Of a DNA stretch of 63,710 nucleotides, positions 24,132 through 31,951 are shown one piece after another. Positions within the stretch are counted from its first letter, which is position 1; the number at the start of each line of letters is the position of its first letter. Under the pieces are notes generated by a model. The model was not told the DNA's origin. It ran no database searches and saw nothing but the letters and a program-made list of their open reading frames with translations. The position numbers were made by a program, and so were the translations under genes. Origin of the DNA: an uncultured Clostridia bacterium (GTDB lineage Bacteria; Bacillota; Clostridia; Christensenellales; Borkfalkiaceae). The stretch spans positions 1 to 63,710 of the forward strand of contig CALVLV010000010.1 in NCBI GenBank assembly GCA_944341075.1. The letters run 5' to 3'.

Positions 24132-25787
24132 TCAGGCGAGCATGTTGTTTATTGCCGAAACGAGCGCCTTTACCGAGGAAGTGATGATATCTTCGTGCAC
24201 GCCCGCGCCCCAGAAGGTCTTGCCGCCGCGCTCTATTGCCACATATGAAATTGCCGAAGACGACGACTTGCGGGTAAGGGCGTGCTCTTCGTAGTCGGTG
24301 AGGGTGTAATCTGTGCCGAGCGCCTTTTTGAGTGCGTTTGAAACGGCGTCTAACCTGCCGTTGCCCTCTGCCGTGTACACCTTTGCGGCGCCATCCCTTA
24401 CCACCTCCACTTCGGCGGTTATGCCGCCCGTCTGCTTATAGTGGCAGCTTGCCACGTCGAACACGGCGCGGTTATCGAGGAAGTTTTTACGGAAAATTTT
24501 GTATATCTCTTCGGGGTGCAGTTCTTTGTGAAGCCTGTCTGAAACGCCCTTTGCGGCATAGCCCATGGCCTCCTTCATTCTGGCGGGCATGTTTATGCCG
24601 TAAGATTTTTGCAGAACATAGCCCACGCCGCCCTTTCCGGACTGCGAATTGATGCGTATTACGTCGGCGTCGTACTGCCTGCCCACGTCGTGCGGGTCGA
24701 TGGGCAGATAAGGAACGTTCCAATACTGAAGGGACTTGCTCTCCCGCCACTCCATGCCCTTGGCAATGGCGTCCTGATGGGAGCCGGAAAAGGCCGCAAA
24801 GACAAGTTCGCCCGCATACGGCTGGCGGGGATTGATTGCCATGCCTGTGAACGTGCGGTAGAGCGAACAGATATACGGCATGTTTTCAAAGTTGAGGCAA
24901 GGGTCTACGCCCTGCGAGAACATGTTCATGGCAAGAGTTATTATATCCACGTTGCCGGTGCGCTCTCCGTTGCCGAACAGCGTGCCCTCCACCCTGTCGG
25001 CGCCCGCAAGTATGCCCATCTCGGCGGCGGCGACGGCACAGCCGCGGTCGTTATGGGGGTGGAGCGAAAGCACTACGCTATCCCTGTACTTCATAAATTT
25101 GTTGAAGTACTCCACCTGCTGCGCATACACGTGCGGCATGGCGTTTTCCACTGTGGCGGGCAGGTTTATCACCGCGCGCCGCTGCGGCGTGGGCTGCCAG
25201 ATATCGAGCACGGCGTTTACCACCTCCAGGGCGTACTCGGGCTCGGTGCCCGTGAACGATTCGGGGGAATATTCAAAGCGGTAGTCGGCGCCCGCCTCCT
25301 CGGTCAGCTGTTTTAAAAGCAGCGCGCCGTCGGTTGCGATCTTTTTTATTGCCGCCTTATCCTTTTTGAATACCTGCTCGCGCTGGGCGACCGACGTGGA
25401 ATTGTACACGTGAATGATGACGTTTTTGGCGCCGCGGACGGCCTCGAACGTCTTTTTTATAATATGTTCGCGCGCCTGCGTAAGCACCTGGACTGTCACG
25501 TCGTCGGGGATAAGCCCGTCTTCTATCAGCCTGCGCATGAAGGCATACTCTGTTTCCGACGCGGCGGGGAAGCCCACTTCTATCTCTTTGAAACCTATTT
25601 CTATAAGCAATTTGAAAAATTCAAGCTTTGTTTCAAGCGACATAGGCTCTACAAGGCTCTGGTTGCCGTCGCGCAGGTCTACGGAACACCACGCGGGGGC
25701 GCGGGATATGGCGTCCTTTTCCGCCCAGTCCATGCAGCGGACGGGGGGAAGAAAATATTGTTTGGAATACTTGGCGTAATTTTTCAT
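24132..25787 (-). CDS. leuA: 2-isopropylmalate synthase
   Basis: It catalyses the first committed step of leucine synthesis, joining acetyl-CoA and 2-oxoisovalerate. The 551-residue protein is of the longer LeuA class. The HMGL-like barrel carries CSVDLRDGNQSL, the metal-binding LHPHNDRG and GNGERTGNVD. The C-terminal LeuA regulatory domain (from TGGITAEVEV) gives leucine feedback. I start at MKNYAKYSKQ (25787): the upstream part of the frame lies in the T-box terminator and is not coding. Expression is controlled by the T-box at 25840-26075. No other leu genes are in the window. Confidence 0.94.
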   Translation of the reverse strand: MKNYAKYSKQYFLPPVRCMDWAEKDAISRAPAWCSVDLRDGNQSLVEPMSLETKLEFFKLLIEIGFKEIEVGFPAASETEYAFMRRLIEDGLIPDDVTVQVLTQAREHIIKKTFEAVRGAKNVIIHVYNSTSVAQREQVFKKDKAAIKKIATDGALLLKQLTEEAGADYRFEYSPESFTGTEPEYALEVVNAVLDIWQPTPQRRAVINLPATVENAMPHVYAQQVEYFNKFMKYRDSVVLSLHPHNDRGCAVAAAEMGILAGADRVEGTLFGNGERTGNVDIITLAMNMFSQGVDPCLNFENMPYICSLYRTFTGMAINPRQPYAGELVFAAFSGSHQDAIAKGMEWRESKSLQYWNVPYLPIDPHDVGRQYDADVIRINSQSGKGGVGYVLQKSYGINMPARMKEAMGYAAKGVSDRLHKELHPEEIYKIFRKNFLDNRAVFDVASCHYKQTGGITAEVEVVRDGAAKVYTAEGNGRLDAVSNALKKALGTDYTLTDYEEHALTRKSSSSAISYVAIERGGKTFWGAGVHEDIITSSVKALVSAINNMLA

Positions 25788-25839
25788 GATAAAACCCTCT
25801 TTCAGACTGATTTGATACGGCAGCGCTGCCGCGGATAAA

Positions 25840-26075
25840 TGTAAAACGGCACGCCGTCCCCTGTAAAGAGACGTCGTGCCGACGTGGTACCACTCTTCTT
25901 CGCAACAAAAACGTTGCCTCTGCGGGTGCATGCACACCCCTTCCGTTTTACGGCGGAAAACCGTCTTTGCCTACTTAAAGTTCAGCAAAGCTGCTCCGCG
26001 GCGAGTTCGCTCCGCCCCTTCGTTTACCTTACACCGGCCGGTAAATCTCTGAACCAGGGAAATGAAGTTACTATT
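25840..26075 (-). promoter_or_regulatory. T-box riboswitch upstream of leuA, probably leucine-specific
   Basis: On the minus strand the T-box motif AGAGTGGTACCACG lies at 25883-25896. It is followed by a terminator stem (GGCACGACGTCTC against GGGACGGCGTGCC) and GTTTTAC. Stem I shows the CAGAGATTTACCGG / GGTGTAAGG elements. The probable specifier loop GAACTCGCC offers CTC (Leu), which fits the downstream gene. Uncharged tRNA-Leu would stabilise the antiterminator. A TATAAT box near 26087-26092 may be the promoter. Confidence 0.88.
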
Positions 26076-26101
26076 CCGCATCAAAGCATTATAAAAATAT
26101 T

Positions 26102-26230
26102 CACAATTTTTTCGTTCGGGCCGCGCCCGAAAAAATTCGTGAGCTAAAGAAACTAAGTTTCTCTGGCGGCATATTTATATGCCCACGATTATAGAAATGC
26201 CGCCATTCACTTCCAGTGAGCCGGCTTGCG
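26102..26230. repeat. Three-hairpin structured repeat, copy 1
   Basis: The region matches 62191-62313 over its whole length. It contains a long stem closed by CACAATTTTTTCG and CGAAAAAATTCGTG. A short stem around GAAACTAAGTTTC and a third stem (GGCGGCAT against ATGCCGCC, with CCCACGATTATAGAA inside) follow. It precedes the leuA T-box on the minus strand. It could be a structured RNA or a mobile palindromic element. Confidence 0.75.
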
Positions 26231-26290
26231 CCGCAAATGTAGTCGCGCTGGCGCAAGGAAACCTTGCTTGCGCACGAAATTATTTTTGCT

Positions 26291-26330
26291 CACGAAAAAT
26301 CTTTTTGCTACGCAAAAATCTTTTTCCGTG
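26291..26330. repeat. CACG-A-rich hairpin repeat, copy 1
   Basis: A near-palindrome is bounded by CACGAAAAATC and ATCTTTTTCCGTG. It resembles the hairpin at 34010-34050 in its arms and in the GTAGC/CTACG centre. Confidence 0.55.
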
Positions 26331-26436
26331 AATATTTAGTTTTGTCGTAAAAGTGCTTAACAGCGGAAGTAAATTCCGCCTTGCACTTTTTCGGCGTAAT
26401 TTGTTTAAACTTGCTGTTGTAAAATATTATTACTTC

Positions 26437-26540
26437 GTCATTTCGACTAAGTGAACCGAAGGGAACGCACGGAGAAATCTCTTCCTTATATAATATGCCT
26501 TTGAGATTTCTCCACTCGCTTTCGCTCGGTAGAAATGACA
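26437..26540. repeat. Dispersed palindromic repeat, copy 2
   Basis: It has the same outer (GTCATTTCGA, GAAATGACA) and inner (GAGAAATCTC, GAGATTTCTCC) arms as copy 1 at 9277. It lies in the ~590-base gene-free stretch between the leuA leader and the SSB-like gene. That stretch otherwise holds the hairpin repeats and a terminator-like stem at about 26344-26395. Confidence 0.85.
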
Positions 26541-26677
26541 TTGCGTGACGTGTTGCGCCCTATAAAGATAATTATAACTCCGCAACACTATTGCAGATAT
26601 TTTTATTATGATATCACATTGCGGAAAAAAATGCAAGCGCTGTTTTGCATATTTATGCAAAATGACCGATAAATACT

Positions 26678-27364
26678 TTATTGTTCGTGCAGGTGAAGGG
26701 GCGCGCCGGAATAGAGCTCGAACTCCTCGTCGAGATTGAAGTCGCTTTCATCATCGAACGCGGCGAGCTTTGAAATGGAAACTTCGTAGGCTGTCATGGT
26801 GATAAAGGAGCCGTCTTCCTGCTTTTTTTGGTACTCCCTGCTCTGTATGCGGCCGGAAATTGCCACTTTATCGCCTACGGCGAGGTTTTTGACGAAGCGG
26901 GCGTTTCTGCCCCACGCGATGGCGGGGATATAGTCTGACTTGTTGTACGAGCGGTTCACGGCTATCAGCATATCGGCTATTTCGCGGTTGAACGGCGTGG
27001 TGCGGTATACGGGCGGTTTGCAGATATAGCCCGAAAGCACTATGCTGTTGGGATTTTTGCCGACGGGTTCTGAAAGCAGTTCGCGCACGAATACGGTGAG
27101 CATGAGGCGTGAGCGGCCGTCTTCGAGCTTGTTGTACGAGCGGAACTGGCCGAGTGCGCCTATGAACGCGCCTGGCTTCATGTCGTCGGTCATGATGCGT
27201 TCGGATACGGTGACGGGAAGAATATCGGCCTGGCCCGAAAGGCGCAGCACCTTTAAGTAAAATTCATAGAATCCTTCGCCGAATACCTCGTGCGAAAATT
27301 TAGCCTCGCTTACAATTTCGCCGTAGACGTAGACCCTGTTGTTTTTTTCTGCATTGTAATTCAT
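26678..27364 (-). CDS. SSB-like protein with two OB-fold domains
   Basis: The 228-residue soluble protein looks like two SSB/OB folds in tandem. Residues ~8-100 (NRVYVYGEIVSEAKFSHEVF) and ~108-205 (NSIVLSGYICKPPVYRTTPF, then DMLIAVNRSYNKSDYIPAIA and GDKVAISGRIQSREYQKK) are both recognisable. The second has the classical SSB pattern of a tyrosine-rich strand and a YQKK segment. The acidic tail (DDESDFNLDEEFE) is not the canonical DDDIPF tip. GGAGG precedes the ATG. It probably binds single-stranded DNA as an accessory protein; whether it is the main SSB cannot be told here. Confidence 0.75.
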   Translation of the reverse strand: MNYNAEKNNRVYVYGEIVSEAKFSHEVFGEGFYEFYLKVLRLSGQADILPVTVSERIMTDDMKPGAFIGALGQFRSYNKLEDGRSRLMLTVFVRELLSEPVGKNPNSIVLSGYICKPPVYRTTPFNREIADMLIAVNRSYNKSDYIPAIAWGRNARFVKNLAVGDKVAISGRIQSREYQKKQEDGSFITMTAYEVSISKLAAFDDESDFNLDEEFELYSGAPLHLHEQ

Positions 27365-27401
27365 AAAATGCCTCCAGAAAGTTTTTCTTTAAAATGCAAA
27401 T

Positions 27402-28166
27402 TCAGCCCTGCGGCTGTTGCCTGCCGTTTGGATCTATGGTGAAATTCTGTCTGTAGATGAGCTGCCCTACCGGCACAAAGGTATACCCGCGGTCTATAAG
27501 CGTCTGCAATATTACGGGCACCGCCTCGGCGGTATGCAGCCCGTTGTTGTGCATTAAAATTATTGAACCGCTCTGCACGCGCGAGGTTACGCGCTGCACT
27601 ATCTGCGCCGCGGAAAGATCCTTCCAGTCAAGGCTGTCTACATCCCACTGAATGGTATACATGCCGCAGCTTTGCGCGGCTGATATGACCTTGTTGTTAT
27701 AATCGCCGAAAGGGGCGCGGAACAGGTCAACCTGTTTGCCCGTTATATTTGTTATGGCCTGCGCCGAGCTTTTCAGTTCGGCAGTGATATCTTCGTCCGA
27801 AAGCAACGGCATGTGGGAATGGGTCTTTGAATGGGTGCCTATCTCGTTGCCGGCGGCGTTTATATCGGCCACCACGTCGGCATACTTTTCCGCCCAGAAC
27901 TGCACCATGAAAAAAGTTGCGTTGACGTTGTACTTTTCAAGAGCTTCAAGTATTGCGGGGGTATAGTCGGCGCCCCACGCGCAGTCGAACGTTATGCTGA
28001 TATGCTTATCGTCCCTGCCCACGCTGTATATGGGTATAAGCCGCCCGCCATTGCCCGCAAAAACTGCATATGATCCGCTGAGATATACCGCCGCGACAAG
28101 TATTGTGGCAAGCGCTGCAGCGGCGCAGCCGAGCAATATGTTTTTGAGTTTTAATACAGCCGCCAA
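27402..28166 (-). CDS. PdaB-like polysaccharide deacetylase
   Basis: The 254-residue protein has an N-terminal membrane anchor (residues ~8-35) and a NodB-fold catalytic domain facing out. The motifs are SITFDCAW (catalytic base and metal Asp), HSKTHSHMP (metal His pair), RAPFGDYN, WDVDSLDWK and LMHN. The sequence is close to the sporulation PdaB type needed for spore cortex stability. The start is a TTG at 28166 with AGGAG ten bases upstream. A perfect Spo0A-box core TGTCGAA lies at 28240-28246 in the upstream region. The exact substrate (peptidoglycan GlcNAc or MurNAc) is inferred. Confidence 0.85.
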   Translation of the reverse strand: MAAVLKLKNILLGCAAAALATILVAAVYLSGSYAVFAGNGGRLIPIYSVGRDDKHISITFDCAWGADYTPAILEALEKYNVNATFFMVQFWAEKYADVVADINAAGNEIGTHSKTHSHMPLLSDEDITAELKSSAQAITNITGKQVDLFRAPFGDYNNKVISAAQSCGMYTIQWDVDSLDWKDLSAAQIVQRVTSRVQSGSIILMHNNGLHTAEAVPVILQTLIDRGYTFVPVGQLIYRQNFTIDPNGRQQPQG

Positions 28167-28239
28167 AACAACTTTTCTCCTATGATAATAAAAAACCGCG
28201 CACAGAATTTAAAAAGTATGGCGCATTATTGGCGAAATT

Positions 28240-28246
28240 TGTCGAA
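28240..28246 (+). promoter_or_regulatory. Possible Spo0A box upstream of the pdaB-like gene
   Basis: TTTGTCGAAAA contains the 0A-box core TGTCGAA, about 75 bases before the TTG start of the deacetylase gene. A 7-base match arises by chance often, so this is only suggestive. Confidence 0.3.
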
Positions 28247-28342
28247 AATGCAGAACATAAAACTTTGCAACAATGCAAAGCTTACGGGTGCTTGTTATAG
28301 CTTATTTGGCAGGCGCGGACTTTATGCATACCGTAAGGCAAT

Positions 28343-28407
28343 AAAAAACGCGCCGCCCTGCAAGGCGGCGCACATAAAAACGGGGCGCGGCAAAACGCCG
28401 CGCCCCT
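28343..28407 (-). terminator. Tandem terminators after gatB
   Basis: On the minus strand a stem GGGGCGCGGC/GCCGCGCCCC is followed by GTTTTTATG. A second stem GCGCCGCC/GGCGGCGC follows and runs into GTTTTTTATT. Both are classic intrinsic terminators. Confidence 0.88.
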
Positions 28408-28456
28408 TTAAGGCATAATTATTAATTTGACGTGAATCTTCCAACAATATAAAAAT

Positions 28457-29863
28457 TCAGTCCGAAAGCAACCTTTTAAGCACCTGCTCTGCCGCCTTTA
28501 TGTCTGCCCTGCCGCCCGTGGCACGCTTGATGTAGCCGAAAAAGCTGCCTATGGCCTTATGCTTGCCCGCACGGTAATCGGCAGCCGCGGCGGGATTGGC
28601 GGCGACAGCCTGTATACACAGACTTTCAAGCTCCCCGGCAGATATACCGGCAAGGTCTTCCTCCTTTATATAGTCGCTTACGGCGCCGCCCTTTTTGAGC
28701 ATTTCTGAAAGGGTGATCTGCGCGAGGGTGAAATTGATTTTGCCGCCGTCTACATATTTTACAAGCTTTGCAAACTCCTCCGCCGCAAAGGGAAGGGCGA
28801 ACGCCTCTTTATCTTCCTCTGTAGGCAGTGCGGCATATATGGTGCCGACAATGAGGTTTGCCGCGTGCCTTGCGCCGGCGTCCGCCTTTAAGCATGCGTC
28901 GAAGAAGTCGCATACCGCCCTGTACCTGCACAGCAGGTTGGCGTTTTGCGCGCTTATGCCAAGGGAGAGATAGCGGGCACGCTTTTGCACGGGTAATTCG
29001 GACATATGTGCGGCTATTTCGTCTATCTTTTCCTGCGGAATGACCACGGTAAGAAGGTCGGGTTCGGGGAAGTAGCGGTAGTCCTGCGCGTCCTCCTTGG
29101 TGCGCATTACATATGTTTCGCCGGTGGCTTCGTCAAAGCGCAGCGTGGCCTGCTCCACCCTTCCGCCGCCCTCTAAAATTTCGCGCTGGCGGGCGGCCTC
29201 GTAGATGATGGCGCGCTCTATAAAGGTGACGGAGTTCATGTTTTTTATCTCCGTGCGGGTGCCCATGACGCCGTCCTGCGAGAGCGATACGTTTACGTCG
29301 CACCGCATAGAGCCTTCCTGCATTTTACAGTCGGACACCCCTATATATCGCATGATGAGCTGCAACTTTTCAACATATTCGCGCGCCTCTTCAGGCGAGG
29401 AGATGTCGGGCTCGGAGACTATCTCTATGAGCGGAACGCCGCCGCGGTTATAGTCGATATAGGTAAAGCCGCGCTCGTGCACAAGCTTGCCTGCGTCCTC
29501 CTCTATGTGTATGCGCGTGATGCCTATGCGTTTGCCGCTGTCAAGCTCTATATACCCGTGCTCGCACAGCGGCCTGTCGTACTGGGATATCTGGTAGGCC
29601 TTGGGAAGGTCTGGATAGCTGTAGTTTTTGCGGTCGAGGTGGGTGACGGCGTTTATTGTGCAGTGCGTGGCAAGGCCCGCGCGTATGGCATACTCCACCA
29701 CCTTTTTGTTGAGCACGGGCAGGCTGCCGGGCTGACCGGTGCACACCGGGCAGCAGTGGGTATTGGGCTTTGCGCCGAATTTTGTGGAACAGCCGCAGAA
29801 AATTTTGCTTGCAGTGGCAAGCTCCACATGTGTTTCAAACCCCGAAACAAGCCGGTAATTCAT
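28457..29863 (-). CDS. gatB: Asp/Glu-tRNA amidotransferase subunit B
   Basis: GatB binds the misacylated tRNA and phosphorylates its Asp/Glu before amidation in the GatCAB complex. The 468-residue protein has GFETHVELATASKIFCGCST at the N-terminus, then DLPKAYQISQYDRPLCEHGY and HIEEDAGKLVHE in the cradle domain. The C-terminal YqeY-like tRNA-binding tail ends GSFFGYIKRATGGRADIKAA. It overlaps gatA by four bases (ATGA) and is the last gene of gatC-gatA-gatB. Confidence 0.97.
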   Translation of the reverse strand: MNYRLVSGFETHVELATASKIFCGCSTKFGAKPNTHCCPVCTGQPGSLPVLNKKVVEYAIRAGLATHCTINAVTHLDRKNYSYPDLPKAYQISQYDRPLCEHGYIELDSGKRIGITRIHIEEDAGKLVHERGFTYIDYNRGGVPLIEIVSEPDISSPEEAREYVEKLQLIMRYIGVSDCKMQEGSMRCDVNVSLSQDGVMGTRTEIKNMNSVTFIERAIIYEAARQREILEGGGRVEQATLRFDEATGETYVMRTKEDAQDYRYFPEPDLLTVVIPQEKIDEIAAHMSELPVQKRARYLSLGISAQNANLLCRYRAVCDFFDACLKADAGARHAANLIVGTIYAALPTEEDKEAFALPFAAEEFAKLVKYVDGGKINFTLAQITLSEMLKKGGAVSDYIKEEDLAGISAGELESLCIQAVAANPAAAADYRAGKHKAIGSFFGYIKRATGGRADIKAAEQVLKRLLSD

Positions 29864-31311
29864 AACTGCACCTCCCTGCAGAGGGGCGTTTTTACCTCTG
29901 CCACCCCTTCAAAAAAGTGTGCGCATGCAAGGACGAGGTCGTCGCGCGAGCGGTCGGCGATCATCTGCAGGCCTATTGGCAGGCCGCCCTCGCCTATGCC
30001 GCACGGAACGGAAACGGCAGGCAGGCCGGCAATGCTGGCGGGTACGGTGCAGATATCGGCAAGATATGCCGCGGTGGAACTTGCGGGCTTTTGCCCCAGC
30101 CTGAACGCCGTTGTGGGCGACGTGGGGGTGAGGAGTATATCGCACTCGCCGAACACCCTTGCAAATTCTTGGCGTATGCGCCCGCGCAACAGGCACGCCT
30201 TTTTGTAGTAGGCATCGAAGTACCCGCTGGACAGCACATATGTGCCCAGCATTATACGCCTTTTGACCTCGTTGCCGAAGCCTGCGGAACGGGTCTTTAT
30301 TACCATATCGCGTATGTCGCCGAACTGCTCCGCGCGGAAACCGTAGCGTATTCCGTCGTAACGGCCGAGGTTGGAAGAGGCCTCTGCGCAGCTTATTATA
30401 TAGTACACGGGAAGGGCGACTTCAAAGGCGGGCAAAGTTACCTTTTTAACCTTTGCCCCGGCGCGTTCAAACGCGCATACTGCCGCACCGATTGCCTGCT
30501 TTACCTCCTCGGCAACCCCTTCGCCCAGAAACTCCTGCGGGACGCCTACGGTGAGGGAAGAGATATCGCACTCAAGCGGTGTAGGGCCGCCTGCAGAGGG
30601 CAGCGAAGTCTGGTCGCGCACGTCGGAGCCGCGTATGGCGTCGTACACAATGGCGGCGTCCTCCGCAGACGAGGCGAGCGGGCCTATCTGATCGAGCGAC
30701 GAGGCATACGCAATGAGTCCGTAGCGCGACACCGCGCCATATGTGGGCTTGAATCCGACTACGCCGCAGAACGATGCGGGCTGACGGACGGAGCCGCCCG
30801 TATCGGAACCGAGCGCATACACGGCGAGGTCGGCAGCGACCGCCGCGGCGGAACCGCCCGAAGAGCCGCCTGTTACCCTTGAGATATCGGCAGGGTTTTT
30901 AGGCGCGCCGAAAAAGGAAGTTTCCGAAGCGGAGCCCATGGCAAATTCATCCATGTTTGTCTTGCCGAGCAGTACGGCGCCCTGGGCCTTCAGCCTCTCC
31001 CACACGGTGGCGCTGTAGCACGGCCTGTAGCCCTGCAACATCTTTGAACAGCACGTTGTGGGCAGGCCCTCTGTACAGATATTGTCCTTGAGCGCCATGG
31101 GTATGCCCGTGAGCGGCATTGCCATGCCCGACTTTATAAGCCCGTCGGCATAGTCTGCCTGTATAAGCGCCTCTTCAAACGTAGTGCACACATAGGCGTT
31201 GAGCACGGGGTTGAGTTTTTGTATGCGCGCGATATACCGTTCGGTAAGCTGCCGCGAGGTGACCTCGCCGCGGGCGAGCATTGCCGAAAACCGCGCAATT
31301 TTTCCGCTCAT
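29860..31311 (-). CDS. gatA: Asp/Glu-tRNA amidotransferase subunit A
   Basis: GatA releases ammonia from Gln for the transamidation of Asp-tRNA-Asn or Glu-tRNA-Gln. The 483 residues show the amidase signature: catalytic Lys in ALKDNICTEG, then GKTNMDEFAMGSASE and the Ser-cisSer motif GGSSGGSAAAVAADL with nucleophile Ser in GSDTGGSVRQPA. It overlaps gatC and gatB by four bases at each end, so the three subunits are translated in a coupled way. Confidence 0.97.
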   Translation of the reverse strand: MSGKIARFSAMLARGEVTSRQLTERYIARIQKLNPVLNAYVCTTFEEALIQADYADGLIKSGMAMPLTGIPMALKDNICTEGLPTTCCSKMLQGYRPCYSATVWERLKAQGAVLLGKTNMDEFAMGSASETSFFGAPKNPADISRVTGGSSGGSAAAVAADLAVYALGSDTGGSVRQPASFCGVVGFKPTYGAVSRYGLIAYASSLDQIGPLASSAEDAAIVYDAIRGSDVRDQTSLPSAGGPTPLECDISSLTVGVPQEFLGEGVAEEVKQAIGAAVCAFERAGAKVKKVTLPAFEVALPVYYIISCAEASSNLGRYDGIRYGFRAEQFGDIRDMVIKTRSAGFGNEVKRRIMLGTYVLSSGYFDAYYKKACLLRGRIRQEFARVFGECDILLTPTSPTTAFRLGQKPASSTAAYLADICTVPASIAGLPAVSVPCGIGEGGLPIGLQMIADRSRDDLVLACAHFFEGVAEVKTPLCREVQL

Positions 31312-31601
31312 TTTACCACCCTCCTCACGGTGAAATAGCCGTTTGACGACTGCCCGTTTGAAAGCACCTTTTCGGCCGCAAGGCTGGGCTGCGCTGTATC
31401 TTCGCGCAGGTCTTCAAAATCTATGGTGCGGGAATCCACCCCGCGTATGCTGGACGTATCGCCCGCAACGGCATGGTTTATTCCGTCGCAGAAGGCAACC
31501 ATCTCTTCAAACCCTTCTTTGAATTTTTCAAGCTCCTCCCCGCCGAACTCAAGGTTTGCAAGGCGGGCAAGATGCTCAAGTTGCTGTTTTTCTATTGCCA
31601 T
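31308..31601 (-). CDS. gatC: Asp/Glu-tRNA amidotransferase subunit C
   Basis: GatC is the small clamp that stabilises GatA-GatB. The ~97-residue protein has the family pattern LEHLARLANLEFGGEELEKF near its N-terminus and the LREDTAQPSL segment, which contacts GatA. I start at MAIEKQQ (31601) because CGGAG lies a few bases upstream; an ATG seven codons earlier lacks this. Its own promoter lies at 31691-31719, so gatCAB can be expressed apart from aspS. Confidence 0.93.
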   Translation of the reverse strand: MAIEKQQLEHLARLANLEFGGEELEKFKEGFEEMVAFCDGINHAVAGDTSSIRGVDSRTIDFEDLREDTAQPSLAAEKVLSNGQSSNGYFTVRRVVK

Positions 31602-31690
31602 GATAACTCCGTTTTTTTGCATTGGTTGCGGTATATATGCGGGGCAATGTATTTTGCCGCACTCTGCCGCAGGCGCATTTTACAATATTA

Positions 31691-31719
31691 ATTTTACAAT
31701 AACGCGCGCGCTTTGTAAA
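31691..31719 (-). promoter_or_regulatory. Promoter of gatCAB
   Basis: On the minus strand TTTACA (31714-31719) and TAAAAT (31691-31696) are 17 bases apart, about 90 bases before gatC. Confidence 0.65.
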
Positions 31720-31769
31720 GCGGCGCAACAGGGATAGATAACGCCGAAAGCGTTTACGGCAATTTACTT

Positions 31770-31873
31770 GTTATCTCGACCGAAGTGCACGAAGTGCGCG
31801 AAGCGGAGAGATCTCGCTACGCATCATATCTTTGGAGATTTCTCGACTGCGCTTCGCTCCGCTCGAAATGACA
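31770..31873. repeat. Dispersed palindromic repeat, copy 3
   Basis: It has arms TTATCTCGACCGAAG and CTCCGCTCGAAATGACA with an inner GAGATCTC/GAGATTTCTC pair. It sits between aspS and the gatCAB promoter. The rest of this ~350-base gap is the promoter and A/T-rich spacer. Confidence 0.85.
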
Positions 31874-31951
31874 GGGCAAAAGTTGTTTCGACAGAAAATG
31901 TAGCACCGTCGATTGTATACCTATCAAGCGCCACGGACAAAACTTTACTAT

